Assembly: GCA_037957365.1 (NCBI GenBank)
Contig: JARHVA010008418.1
Coordinates: 210,001 to 274,000, forward strand
Direction of reading: 5' to 3'
Source of the DNA: Torreya grandis
Lineage: Eukaryota > Streptophyta > Pinopsida > Cupressales > Taxaceae
DNA length: 64,000 nt
The position numbers and the translations under genes were made by a program. The notes under the pieces are model-generated. The model was given only the letters and a program-made list of their open reading frames with translations, did not search any database and was not told the origin of the DNA. This document shows, one piece after another, positions 37,511-49,380 of the stretch (within the stretch, counting starts at the first letter, position 1; the number at the start of each line of letters is the position of its first letter).

Positions 37511-38491
37511 AAGATGGTTCTTCAATCTCTTTCCAACTAAGCTATAATATTAGGACAACCCTAGGCTATGGGTAACCTATGTTGGGTTTGAACCTCTAGA
37601 GAAGGTTGAATTCCTCTTGATACTCACCTAAAACTAATGTTAAATTAATGCTTTATAGGGAAAAGGGTTAGAAAGAGGATAAGGGCTCCTAATTAAATTA
37701 AAAGGGTGATGCACCAGAGTTAAATGGACACTCACATAAGCTTTAATATACACTAGATCAATAGAAGATAATTATGTCTTTTTCAATCTCATAGTCACAC
37801 TAGTTGCATAAATATGTAATAGAAGAGGTTCCAAGTTGAACACTAATCTAGACCTGAAAGTTAGTTTGAAAATACCTTTAAAGAGGCAAGCAGAAGGATA
37901 TCAAACTAGGAAGAATCTCCTTCACAAATTTATTATGCACAAGCATATTAAGTATTAATTAAAGGCAAGAGATAGACAAAGAGTTGATCCTATTATTTCA
38001 AAAGGTCATTCTTACCATATTTTGATAGGGTTTAACCATATAAAATGAGCACACTCTTGCAGATTCTCAATGAATTTCCTTGTATTAGAAAATAAAATGC
38101 TAAATTCTAAAATTTGAGAACTATTTGAATGTGAAAGAGACTAGGACATACAGGGGAAGAGAGATAAAAATAAAGGATGTGAAATCATACTATAAAAAAA
38201 ACACTTGTCGTGGGTCATTAATTGAACTTGAGTCACTACCTTTACATTTTAACCAATGAAAACCTTGTAACTTATTTGATCAATCAAGACCTTGCCTGTG
38301 GCTTGTTGAGTGAGAAAATCCCCAAAGGTTTTGAGGATGCATTAAATGCTCCTAGCCATAGTTATTTATACTAGAAAATTTCATTAATACTTCATTTTAT
38401 ATTTTACTTGAAGATAAAAACTTAGGCTCATGGATTTGACTGGATCATGGATTTGTTCTTTTTAGGCAGTTGATTGTTAAGCCTATGGCCA
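37511..38491 (-). other. L2 leader upstream of gag, cut by L3
   Basis: Mostly without recognisable coding. It carries a TATA-like 'tataaata' (minus strand, about 38366-38373). It ends at the TGTTG terminus of the L3 LTR. No L2 5' LTR lies between gag and this border, which is why an interruption is inferred. Confidence 0.5.
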
Positions 38492-40018
38492 TGTTGAAGG
38501 ATGAAAAACCTTTGCATTAATCATATCTCTACTTTATCTTCATGTTTTTATAATAGGTCCACCTATAAATGGAAAACCAATATAAGGATATTGTTTTCCA
38601 TATATTTGTCTATATTAAATTGATTTATAGACCATATAGCCTTTTTGTTGATATAAATAGGTCCAAATAGACCCACTTTATCTTTGTAGGAGCCAAAAGT
38701 TCATTGTACATGGATCCTTCTTTATAAATGACAAAAAAATCATAAGAATGAACCCTATAAACTATAAATTATCAAACCAAAGATAAATATTATCTCCAAT
38801 GATAGTCCCTTTGTATTCTTCGTAATGTACTATATTAGTTAGACTGCTCTGTGATGTTTGAACCAACTCTAATGATGTTGGGAAGACCCTAAAAAACCCT
38901 ATGTTTATGGTCAAAATAAACTTTTCAACCTCTATCAAGAATCTTGGGATCATATTTAATCTAATTGGTTATCAAAATATGACTTGGATCATTAACATGT
39001 TAACTCAACTCACTCAGTTGATTTCAATCTATATGAAAACCCATAGATTATTGATATTCTACTTGTTGAATTTATCTTTGACACTTGTCATGTACACATT
39101 CACCCTTGAGATTCATTGACTCTTTAACCACCACTCATCATTATATCTATATGCTTGATCAAATATAGACTTTGATCTACTGGGACCTACCATTTGAAAT
39201 CCAATGGATTTTTCATGACCCCAAAATTGATGACCTCACTCTTATCAAATGATGTTCGTGTGACCATCATTGATGATTATGTGACCATCAAATTTAAGAT
39301 CAATAGGATCTGTCTTACTCTATCTTTCCATTTGAAATCCTACCAACCATCATTCATCATCCTACTAAATTAGAATGACATCCCATAGACTATGAAATTT
39401 AAGTATAGATAGATTTTTCCTCGATCTTCAATTTGACATTAGTGTGAACGTCTTAAGATGTAGGTCCATTTTTGAAGTATTATAAATTGAAGATAAAAAT
39501 TCATGGAGGCATCAAATTTTTATGAGATTTTCTTAAGATCAAAAAGGATAAACCTATTTGATCCACTAGCCCTAGGAGTTTCTAAAGTGAAGGTATTGAA
39601 TGGTGTGTAGAAACTAGGGACCAAGATGAACAAACTCATGGGACCATTTTCCCCTGTAACCACCACACATGTGAGATATGGCCTTGTCAATATGCTCACT
39701 TATCATTTATACCACTAGACCCAAGATGCCTAGATGAACATAATGAATAACTAGATGGATTCCTTGCATTTCCATACTTAACCCAATCACTTTTGACATC
39801 CTATAGGGTCTTTTGCAACTATAGACCTGCCCCCTAGAAATTGGCAAGATACACTTTTAATCAAGATTAAAGTGTTTTCAAAAGATCTGAACTCTGCGAG
39901 ATCCCTTTGGTCCATTAATTCACCCAAAAATCCTATCCAAGCCTTTTTCCATACTTGATCCTCAAAAAGTTACACTACATTTAGTCAAGTTTGGTATATG
40001 GGCCAAAAATGGCCAACA
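38492..40018 (-). repeat. L3 3' LTR
   Basis: It is 1527 bp. Read on the minus strand it starts TGTTGGCCATTTTTGGCC and ends CATCCTTCAACA, the TGTTG/CAACA ends expected of an LTR. A second, diverged copy lies at 1122-2580, and similarity to that copy stops at these ends. The L3 integrase ends about 280 bp to its right on the same strand, so it sits in the position of the L3 3' LTR. No strong polypurine tract is seen next to it ('gttgccaaaga'). Confidence 0.78.
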
Positions 40019-40289
40019 TCTTTGGCAACTCACAAGGAAACATGCCTACTATACTTTGGAAACCTAGACCTTTTGTATTATCTAGTCCATTAGTCATGGA
40101 GTCATTATATTATACAATTGAGTTGAACCTCTCTTGAAGCAACAAGGATTAAAATATGCAAAACATAAAAAAAGAAATTGAGGCACTTTCAAAAAAGGGA
40201 ACAATAGAACATAATAGAAAAGTGCACAAGGCACTTAGAGGAAATCATAAATCTATTCTAACATGTACAATATGTTACAATGGATGCAA

Positions 40290-41480
40290 TGTTATTCACT
40301 AAAAGGGATTTAATTGAATACCATTGACTAATATGGGTAATACCTCTCCATCCATTTAGGCAAGTTAAAAATAATTGTGTTCCTTGCATCCATTTATCAA
40401 ATAAGGACCACTCCACAAGTTTTCAAACTTGGTGTGCTTGCCTGGTTTAGCCTTATTTGAGTCCCATTTGAGGACTAGGTCCATTTCCTTGAAGCTCCTT
40501 GTTGTATCTATTTTTTCAAAGGCCTATTTGACCTGAGCTTGATGTGATTTCAAATTTTTCATAGCAAGGTCCCTAGTTTCCTCCAACTCCATGAGTTCTA
40601 CCATCCTCACATTCATGGGCTCATCCTCCATCAACTCAAGATGATGGGATAATTCTAATGTAGATATCTCGAGGGAGATAAGAAATTTGAATTCTCTTTC
40701 ATACATAAGAACATATGGAGAATTACCAATGAAATTTTTAAGAGTCAACCTATCAGCCCACAAGGTTATCTTTAGCTTAGTTTTCCATGTTCTCTGATTC
40801 TCTTCCATGGTCCTCTTGATGATCCATAACAAATTCTTGTTTGTAGACTTTGATAACCCATTTACTTGATGATAGTAGTTAGAAGAGGTGCTGAGGTAGA
40901 TTCCAAGCTTGAGGGCCCACTCACTTGTCTTCATACCAAAGAATTCATACCTATTATCAAAAATTATGGTAGTTATGACACCAAACTTGGTTACAAGGTT
41001 GTCATATAAATCCAAGACTACACCTTCACTAGCCTCCTTCAAATAAATGGCTTCCACCCACCTAGTGAAACAGTCAGTTGTAGTAAGTGCCCATGTACGC
41101 CATATGCTTGATGGTGGATTGATTGTCCCTTTGAACTCTAACCCCCATTACATGATGGGCTACTCGACATGAATAGGATCGAGTGGAAGGGATACAAATT
41201 TTTTCTTTCCTATAAAGAGGGTACACTTCTAGCATTTTCTAATCCATTCATAAACATCTTTGAAAATTGTGGTCTAGTAATAGCCATCCTTCATTACCTT
41301 TGTTGTGGTGGTTTTATCTACAAAATGACCTCCTATAGGTCCATCATGGAACTACTCCAAGAATTTGGTCACCTGGTCATCATTTATGAAACTAAGACAT
41401 ACCTTATTGAGGTGATTTAAAAAAATAACACCATCAACTAATGCATAAGGTATAAATTGATTCTTAAAATACCTTATGTT
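40290..41480 (-). pseudogene. L3 integrase, largely readable
   Basis: The zinc-binding part near 41390-41250 reads 'FLEQFHDGPIGGHFVDKTTT' and 'DGYYWTTIFKDVYEWIRKC'. The core includes 'EAIYLKEASEGVVLDLYDNL', 'KFGVITTIIFDNRYEF' (catalytic Asp region, normally SDNG) and 'GIYLSTSSNYYHQVNGL.KS.NK' (third catalytic residue region; the usual E of 'AESTNK' is K). The open frame 40524-41057 (177 residues) covers core and linker, ending 'EETRDLAMKNLKSHQAQ'. The tail near 40430-40300 keeps 'KFENLWSGPYLI' and 'DGEVLPILVNGI'. Substitutions at catalytic positions suggest an inactive enzyme. Confidence 0.9.
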
Positions 41481-41499
41481 ACCTCTGTCTAAACCTTGG

Positions 41500-42140
41500 G
41501 GTCATTATCTTATTGCTAAAAATTGATCCATATCTTAAAGTCATCTCTCTTAAAGTAGAGGTGCACTTTCATGTAAGTTGTCTTGGGTTACCAAAATAGA
41601 TTCTTTATCTCCTTGGAGGTCATTTACCACGTGTTCACATAAGCCCTTACCCCTAACTATATTGGTGACCTTAATATCTATGTCATATTTCATGACTTTT
41701 GTGATCTATCCTGCTCTCTTCTCATTCAAATATTTGTTGAGGAAATCCCTAACTCTAGGATGAGACACCATAAGATGAATATTGTCATTAGAGAGCATGG
41801 GCCTAAACCTCTTGAGGCTTCTCAAGGCTAAAAGAACTTGATTATCAATGAAAGTTTACTTCACCTCATATCCTTCCATCCCTTGACTAAAAAATGTAAT
41901 TGGTTGCTTCATTGATTCATCATTCTTCTACATCAGCATAACTCATATGTTTTCAAGGTTAGCAAAGGTTTACAAGAAGAAGTCCTAGGATAAATTGGGA
42001 TCCAAGAGTGAGGGTGATTGGGCAATGGCTTGCTTGATGGATTCTAAATCTACCTTGCCTTCATCAGACCAAGAAAACACTTAGCTCTTATTTATCATGG
42101 TGGTGATAAGATTGACCAAGTTTTTAAAACCAAGTATGAA
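41500..42140 (-). pseudogene. L3 classic RNase H remnant
   Basis: The minus strand reads 'FSWSDEGKVDLESIKQAIAQ' and 'SPSLLDPNLS' (about 42085-42000), then 'PITFFSQGMEGYEVK' and 'LLALRSLKRFRPM' (to about 41800), then 'HPRVRDFLNKYLNEKRAG' and 'KGLCEHVVND'. This is the RT-linked RNase H of Ty3/gypsy pol. Acidic active-site positions are partly lost. It sits directly after RT, as usual. Confidence 0.85.
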
Positions 42141-42149
42141 CCTTCTCAA

Positions 42150-43070
42150 AAATTTGATCTTCCCAAGGAATATCTAGATCCCCTTTTTGAGCTTTGGTGA
42201 GGATAAGGCTAAGATAACACTTACTCTATTAGGGTCAATGGATAATCCCTCTTTTGAAATAATATGACCCAATAGTCTACCTTCATGCATAAAGAGCACA
42301 TGTTTTTTGGGATTTAAAAAGATCCCATACTCTCTATATCTTTGTAACATCCTCAAATGGTCCATGTGCTCATTATCACTCTTGGATAAGACTAATGTCA
42401 TCCAAGTAGACTAGCATCATTATATTTAGCAATCCTCAGAAGGCCATATCCATTACCCTTTGAAAGGTTTCCCAAGTTTTAGACAATCCAAAAAGCATCT
42501 TGTAATAATAAAATGTCCCCCACTTGGTGGTGAAGGTAGTCTTGTATTGTTCTTCTTCTCTCATGAGCACTTGGTTATAATCTAAATATCCATCTAAGAA
42601 AGAGAAGCATTCTAAACCAATAAATACTTGTAGGAGTCAATCCATGGATGGTAGAAGGTAATTTTCCTTCAAAGAGACCCTATTAAGATCCTTGAATTAT
42701 ACACATAGTCTGATCTCACTACTCTTCTTTTTTATAAGTACTAGATTATCTACCCATAAGGAGTGCTTGATTGAGAAGATGATCTTGTATTTAACAATAC
42801 AAATCAATTCCTTTCTAATGAGATCCTTAATATTGGGATTTATGGGCCTCTAATTTTACCTGATATGCTTAGCATTATCTTTATAGAGCTCTATGAAAGT
42901 ATGTCTTTTAGTTTTAGTGCTTACCTTTCCAATCTTGAGGAGCTTGTATTCATAGATAATAACTATTTCATAGTTATCTTTATTCATTGACATCACTAAT
43001 TTATCCTTCCTCATATGGTCCCCTTCATGAAAGAGGCATTTTAGGGTGAATATCCCTTTAGGAATTTTAT
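42150..43070 (-). pseudogene. L3 reverse transcriptase remnant
   Basis: All main RT motifs are present on the minus strand: 'LWVDNLVLIKKKSSEIRLCV' (about 42765), 'DLNRVSLKENYLLPSMD', 'ECFSFLDGYLDYNQVLMREE', 'YKTTFTTKWGTFYYYKMLFG', and an intact 'VYLDDI' box near 42405. The open segment 42174-42401 gives 'HMDHLRMLQRYREYGIFLNP' and 'GRLLGHIISKEGLSIDPNRV'. Several stops interrupt it. The intact YLDD makes this the least damaged RT core in the window. Confidence 0.92.
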
Positions 43071-43269
43071 TAGACCTTAGTTATACAATCTACTTCCCAT
43101 ACTGATGCTACAATTTTTCTTGATCGAGGGAGGAGAACTTTGCTTCTTGTTATAATAAAGATGTAATTTGCTTATCATTTTCAAAGACCTACTAATGAGA
43201 TTCATTATCTAGCAGTGATGGTTTTATTATCAATTTGACATGTGGTTAAAAATTCATCCTTTTCAATTC

Positions 43270-43850
43270 ATTAGGGATGTCAAAATGAGCCCCCATAGCT
43301 GTTAGCCTATCAACATATTGATTTTGGCCTCTAGGCACTAATTGGATGTTAAAAGCCTCAAAGTCCTCAATGAGGTCCCACACTCTATGTTTATAGGACT
43401 TAATTAAAGGTTTTTAGTGGTATTATGACCTATGACTTGATACACAACCAATTCACTATCCCCATAGACTTGAAACTATTTGATCTTTCTCTTATTGGCT
43501 CATTGAAGGCCATGGATGAGACCCTCATATTCTACTGCATTACAAGAGCAGATAAATTAGAACCTATATGAAGAGAAGTACTTATCATTTGAAGGGGATA
43601 TTAGCATGACACCTGAACCCACCCCATTCTTTATCCTTGAGCCATTAAATAATAACTTCCATATACCACTAAGATCTTCTTGAGACCTTATGATGGATGG
43701 CATAGGTTGGTTTTCTTCATGCAAATAGAATACACCCAATTCCCTTTCTTCAACACCTTCTAAGGGGTCCACCAACTGGTTTTCATTCCATATCTCATCT
43801 AAGAACATGTCTGGTACCTCTTCTAGATGAGTGTTCAAATCCTACCCCAT
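43270..43850 (-). pseudogene. L3 archaeal-type RNase H, upstream of RT
   Basis: On the minus strand an open frame (43557-43838) leads to 'WKLLFNGSRIKNGVGSGVML' and 'ISPSNDKYFSSYRF'. It continues, with stops, through 'CNAVEYEGLIHGLQ' and 'FQVYGDSELVVYQVIGH' (about 43540-43420), then 'HRVWDLIEDFEAFNIQLVPR' and 'DRLTAMGAHFDIP' (to about 43280). The W.L.F(D)GS, (N)AVEYEGL and VYGDSELV motifs match the additional RNase H of Tat-like elements. Here it precedes RT, between protease and RT, instead of following the classic RNase H as in L2. The first catalytic Asp reads N. Confidence 0.88.
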
Positions 43851-44149
43851 TGAAAATTCATTCTCATCAATGATGTTGAAATGGATGTTGACATTATCTG
43901 GTCCATAGGGATTTATATGGAATTATGCAATGGGCTCAACTTTGATTGATACTTTCATCCCATACCTTGAATTTAATGCCATATAGGATTAATTTTCTAC
44001 AAGATATCCGCTTATCTTTAGTATGAACTCGTGAGATAAGCATAGTGCAAAACAAGGAGGCACATCTAAGATCAATACATATTGAGCCACTGAGATTCCA
44101 GGACAAGCTTACAAGGTCATATTGAGGTCCTTGATTATACCAAATGTTT

Positions 44150-44340
44150 TTGGAGAAGATCCATCAAGTTATAACACTTATTTAGACCATGGATTATATT
44201 TTAAACCAATCTTATAAACTATGGACTTTGGCATCATTGAGGTACTAGCCCCATTGTCCACTAGAAACTTGTGCACTAGAGAGTTTCCAATTATTACTAA
44301 AATATAAAAAGGAGGAGGTTTGACTACTTTACTTGATTAC
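44150..44340 (-). pseudogene. L3 aspartic protease remnant
   Basis: The minus strand reads 'PPPFYILVIIGNSLVHKFLV' followed by 'DNGASTSMMPKSIVYKIGLK', the active-site loop of a retroelement protease (normally DSGAS). The second half near 44150-44060 reads 'LDGSSPKTFGIIKDLNMTL'. It lies between gag and the upstream RNase H. Confidence 0.85.
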
Positions 44341-45180
44341 CCTTAATTTGGCCCTTTAAATGCATTGGTGAGAACTTAATTCACCTTACTTGGTGGTTTG
44401 TCTGCAACATTAATTTTTGATATTCCTTCTTGATAGATGTCTACCTAGCTAGACATGGAGAGCATATCCCACATGGGCACATTCAAATTTTAATTTTTCA
44501 TTTGTTTAACAATGGTTATGGGTGAACCACCAACCTTTACTTGTGTTTTGGGACCTTCCACTATTGTCTGTTGAACTTATGAGCCTTGGGGCACAAAAAT
44601 ATTCCTTTGGCTCTAATTTTATGGAGGTATTGTAACCTTTAGAGTGACAATAGGTTAGTTTGGCTTTTTTAATGAAGGAGTAATTAAGGGAAGCTATTTT
44701 ATTGCATCCTGGTTACCATCCATGTTTCTTATTTTAAATATTGTGTTTGATGTCACTAGAATATAGTCCTAAATAGACCTAACCTAGTGCTTGGCTGCAT
44801 ATCACTCTTCTCATTCATAGTTCATCATTGTAGGTTCCAACTGATTTGGTCCTTGATTTAACCCTTAACCTTATGGAGGCTCCTCTAGCTTGGTCATCAT
44901 AGGTACTTATGCATTTTGGGCCATGAAAGTTTGGTTGTATCCAAAACTATTAGCTTTCTACCATTGATCATTTAAGGATTGGTTAAGGTCTAAATTTGGG
45001 ATAATATGCTAAACAAAGGATTAGTTCCAAGGAATGGTACCCTTTGGCTCTTAAGGCACATTATTTTGAACTAGGACTAAGGAGTTTGAAGTACTATCAA
45101 CATTAGGATTGTATCTATTTTACGTATAGTATCTATGCTACCCATGTTATTGGTTTTGACCTTGGCCCTGACCTTGGTAG
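44341..45180 (-). pseudogene. L3 gag C-terminal part, truncated by L4
   Basis: The minus strand shows Gln/Asn/Pro-rich sequence such as 'YQGQGQGQNQ', 'NPNVDSTSNSLVLVQNNVP', 'NQGPNQLEPTMMNYE' and the conserved-looking 'MKN.NLNVPMWDMLSMSS' near 44505-44450. Low-complexity Q/N/P linkers are usual at the C-terminus of these gag proteins. Coding reaches the very edge of the L4 LTR, so the N-terminal capsid part should lie on the far side of L4. Confidence 0.7.
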
Positions 45181-46395
45181 TGTAGACACCTAAAACCTAC
45201 CACCGATAACATCTAACCAAGATTTTGACCAATTTTTATCAAAAATGCACAATTTGGCCTAAAAACACTAAAACTTGCTAAATGATGTGAACCTATCATA
45301 TTCAAGTGACAATTTTCACTAGAGTATCACTAAATGGGATAATGAAATTTATGAAGCAGCTAACTTTGATCAGATCATTTTGACTCAAAAATGGCATTTT
45401 TTCACTTGGGGCTCTAGATTACTCTCTTCTATCAAATTTATTTCACAAGACATATGTTTTTATTATTTTACACTAAAAACATCATAAATGGTAATGCAGT
45501 TCCAATGTATCTAACATAGACTTCTAATTTTAATCCAAGTAAAGTTTGAGCCAATAATGAAACATTTTGACCAATTTGATTAATTTGTGCACCAAAGGCC
45601 AAAATTTGCACCAAAGTGACTAATCATGCTTAAGGCTAATTAATTCAAATCATGATCCTAATTAAGAATTCCATTTATCTTTTTGAATATTTATTTTTAT
45701 AAATGAATATTGAATATATGCATCATCAAATGACATCATTTCTTGGGAAGGGATCCCTAGGCCATAAATGCATAAAATATTTCATCAAGCCACCCCATGC
45801 ATCATTAAGACCCTCCATACCTCTTTATTGCCTCTCCATCCCAAATATTTATGAAGGCATTTATTTATTTTTTCCTCAACAATTGAATGGATTCTTATCC
45901 ACACATCTTCATCTTGATATGGATGGTTTAGATTCATTTTGACCATTTTGGAAAATGTATAAATAGGAGGCCTTACCTATTAGATTTTAATCTTGGATAA
46001 TGAAAAATTATAATGCACAAATAATTCCAAAATCCATTGCAATTAGTGTTATAATTCCAAATTGTTGAGCCAAGCCAAGCCAAATCCAAAGGTGCCAAGA
46101 GGATATGAAGGTAGCCACACTCCATTGAATAAGATCTCTTGAAGCACAAGCCGAGCAAGCCAAAGGAGTATTTTTGATAAATCAAGGATTTCATAAGAAA
46201 TTTGAGTTTTGCATTGATATTTCTCATTTATTTCCATTTATAGTTGTGTTTTAAAATGGTTTTTCCTCACTAAGCCCCCCCTAGTGACTAGGACTAGAGA
46301 TGTTATGTTAGTTAGTGTATTTCCTTCATTTTGTTTTCATTTTGGAACTAACATGATACTAGTCATCCTCTCTTGATTTAGATTAATATATCACA
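45181..46395 (+). repeat. L4 5' LTR
   Basis: It starts TGTAGACACC and ends 'ttaatatatcaca'. It aligns with the L2 LTR (26504-27689, reversed) through most of its length. A TATA-like 'tataaata' at about 45958-45965 is followed by 'ggaggcctt', the probable promoter and start of R. Immediately downstream is a primer-binding-site-like sequence. L3 gag coding ends at its first base. Confidence 0.85.
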
Positions 46396-46418
46396 TAACG
46401 GCACACCTAGTGGGACCA
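46396..46418 (+). other. L4 primer-binding site (candidate)
   Basis: 'taacggcacacctagtggga' resembles a decayed form of the 'ggcgcc...tgtggga' type of primer-binding site seen next to 5' LTRs of Tat-like elements. The tRNA cannot be assigned without a search. Confidence 0.5.
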
Positions 46419-49380
46419 GATGCATCTCACACATGAATAATATCATTATGAAACTTTAAAATATTCATTTTGATTATTAAAACTCTTGCAATTTAGTTTT
46501 CTAACTTCATCTGGTTGATTTTTATCTTCATAAGTTTACATAGAGACCATCAATGGTCAGAGGAACTATTGATGGATGAGTAAAATACCAATGGCCATTT
46601 TGACTATCGATGATTAATATAACCATTACCAGTCAATATAACCATCACTAGTCACTATGTTTTTTAAATAAAAACATATACTTGAAAGCTAATAGGCCAT
46701 TTACAAATACTTGGTTTGGGGTCATACAGACTCCATTTTGGATGATTTTTTTTAAAACCACGTTTTTTTTCCTTAAATTCATAATATAATATAATTTTAG
46801 CTTCAAGTATAATAATTTTTTCACAAAATTTTAAAAATATTTTTAAAAATTTCTAGTCTAACATGTTTGCTTTCTGAAGGTTTTGCCTTCAAGTCGACAT
46901 CTTTTTACCCTTCAAGGTGGCTTGTCTCTTTTGATAAATTAGCTTCAAATCTAAGGGAAGTACTAACCTTTTTATTGTAATATCTACTTTAAAAAGGATA
47001 AAAAATCTATATTAGTCTTTTCACACTTCTTTTAGATGTCTAAAATGAATTAAGAATCTTCACTTTGGTGTTTAAAGAAAAAATTTAGGGTGCTTTATTG
47101 GTTAAGTTTTGTGATTGTATTTCAAAGTTCACAAATTAAGACCAAGGGATCAAAATAACTTCACCATACTTTTCATTTAGTGCTTACAATTGAACTCATT
47201 TGTTAAATTTTGTATTCAATAGTTGCTTAAATAGAATTTTATTGGCAAAAAGAAGATGTTGCTTGTATGCTCTCCCATCTGTCCCCTTTGAAGAACTTTT
47301 GGGATAAAAAATGCCATCTTTATTGCAAAGTTCCTTAGTCAAAGGCATGAAAGATAATTTTGAAAGCTCTCCTCAAGAACCCACATGGCTTGAGTGACAT
47401 AGAGACAACCTCTAAATCTCTTTCACTTAGTCATTTATTTCATTGTATCTTGGCTTGTGAGGGGGACTTCATTACCTCCCACAAGTTCTATAGGGAAACT
47501 TTGACCCAAGGTTTTATCTCCTAGAATCAACTTCTTCACCCCCACTAATACTAGAGGTTTGAGTATTTAAACCACCTTTTAGTGTTGGGGTTAAGCATTA
47601 GGATTTATCTACATATTGGACATCATACTACATTGAACAAGTAATAGATGTAGTGGTTGCAGAAAGGGAAAGACCTTTTTACAACAAGCCAAGTGTTATA
47701 GACAATTAATTAAAGACTACTTCTTTTGAATCATTTAGTGTGAAAGTCATTAATAAAATGATCCATCTAGAAATGTTTGAAAACTTGTATTTTTTAGATA
47801 ATCCCCACTTGCCATGAAAGTATTATTCGTGCAAGGTGTGCCTCAAAGTCCATGTCAATGTATTGTCATTTGAGAGAAGGGGGTGTACAAACTCTACTAT
47901 ATAATATGCATTTAATTTTAGATGAACACTTAAAATCCTCTCAAATTGTGTGTGTGTGTGTGGTGTGTGTGTGTGTGTGTGTGTGAAATCCAATAATATT
48001 ATGTAGCCTTATCAGTTTAGGCTTAAGAAAATTACTTTGCATTATTTTAGTCCTAGATTACTTGGTCTTGTTTGGAGTAAAAAATTGGTGTTAACAAAGT
48101 GACATAAACCAAAAAGATTATCCCCTAATTTCTTTGAATAAGGATGTGTTATGTTTCCCATGTAACTATCATCTTTTGCCTTGTTAATATGATATACTTT
48201 GTGTCATATCATCTATTTTGGTGTAGTTATGCTTTCCTAATTAAGTCTAGACCTTTTTTTACCAATTTTATTTAAATCCTTCATTTATAATCTAAATTCA
48301 AAATTGCACCTTCGTAACTTCATAGGGTTGATGTGTTAAGTGGGTTCTCCATTTACACTAAACTTGAGGGAACTTAAGTTTAATTTTCAATTTGGGTTGA
48401 AGGCCATTTAAGACTCATAATCATTATCATCATTGGTAGACTCAAGTCATTTTGTGCAAACACTTAAACTTTTGGGTCTAGGAACAAACATTGTGTGCTA
48501 ATATCCTATGTCCCATTTTCCATGAAAACTATTTGAATACAACACGTTTTACCTTAGATATTTTGTCAAAACTTTGAGAGTGTGTGTATCATTTATGAAG
48601 GGTAGTGTTACACTACCAAAATTGTGTAAAAACATCTTTGCCTTATATTTTTTGAAATAAACATTTGTCATATCTTTTTGAGTAGTTTAGCATTGTTACA
48701 CTACTCAAATAATTCCAAACATTGTTTCATGGACCTCATTTCATAAAGTCTAAGTTTTTCACTTTTTTCCAAACTAATCTAAGTATCCTTTGTGAGACTT
48801 TGTCTAATGCAATTATGAAATTCACATTTGTCTAACTTATTTGTTAAAAGAGCCTAGTTTTGTGCCATTATTTGGGAGAAAACAAACCATATCCAAGTGC
48901 CTTTTATTTCATATTTCATACCTATTTGATCAAGTTCATGTCCAAGATTCAAATGCCTAATTTTTTTAGAAGTGTTTCAAATTTTTTAAATTAAAAATCT
49001 CATCTTTGTTTAAAAGTCTATCTTTTGCCATTGTTTGGCCAAAAGTCCTAGTGCATGCCTTTATTGAGCCTAGATTTTGATGCCACATTTGGAAAAAAGA
49101 CATAGAAACTTTTTTTCCCTAGATTAGACTGATTTGAAACACTTTTACCTTAGAGTTTGACATTTTTATTTTTGGTCCATCTATTTGATCTTTTTTCTGT
49201 GAAACGTGTAACATTATATACTTAACATTAGCTTGTTTTCTCACAAGTCTTTCCATAAGCCTTTTTGGAGACAAATATCCATATTTTTGACAAATCTAGA
49301 CCAAGTTTGAACATATTTTTATACATTTCCTTTTATATTTTGTATAAATCTATTCCCTTTTTATTGTAAAAAAAATTACT
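46419..49380 (+). other. L4 leader between LTR and gag
   Basis: About 3 kb without a recognised protein on either strand. It contains a short interrupted (GT)n tract at 47947-47985. Long leaders are common in Tat/Ogre-type elements, some of which carry an additional ORF before gag; none is visible here. Confidence 0.55.
47947..47985. repeat. Interrupted (GT)n microsatellite
   Basis: Two GT runs separated by a single-base irregularity ('gtgtgtggtgtgt'). Confidence 0.95.

Larger units (their letters stand above)
26504..38491 (-). mobile_element. L2: Tat-like Ty3/gypsy element with downstream second RNase H
   Basis: The minus-strand order is gag (about 36300-37510), protease (35260-35660), spacer, RT (32900-33760), RNase H (32330-32880), a second archaeal-type RNase H (31900-32300), integrase (30500-31800), 3' untranslated region, polypurine tract and 3' LTR. 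A second RNase H after the first and before integrase is the hallmark of Tat/Ogre-type elements. The 5' LTR is missing: leader sequence upstream of gag meets the L3 LTR at 38492. L2 is inferred to be interrupted there by L3, with its remaining leader and 5' LTR beyond the window. L2 shares its LTR family and gag motif with L4. Confidence 0.8.
38492..45180 (-). mobile_element. L3: Ty3/gypsy element with second RNase H ahead of RT
   Basis: The minus-strand order is gag C-terminus (44340-45180), protease (44150-44340), archaeal-type RNase H (43270-43850), RT (42150-43070), classic RNase H (41500-42140), integrase (40290-41480), 3' LTR. Gag stops at the first base of the L4 LTR at 45181, so the rest of gag and the 5' LTR are inferred to lie beyond L4, outside the window. 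Its coding is the best preserved of the nested set apart from stops. The domain order differs from L2. Confidence 0.82.

Noticed and set aside
38360..38380. TATA box of a host gene near 38366 (minus strand)
   Set aside because: It lies in the L2 leader with no host coding sequence downstream; in AT-rich DNA 'tataaata' is frequent.
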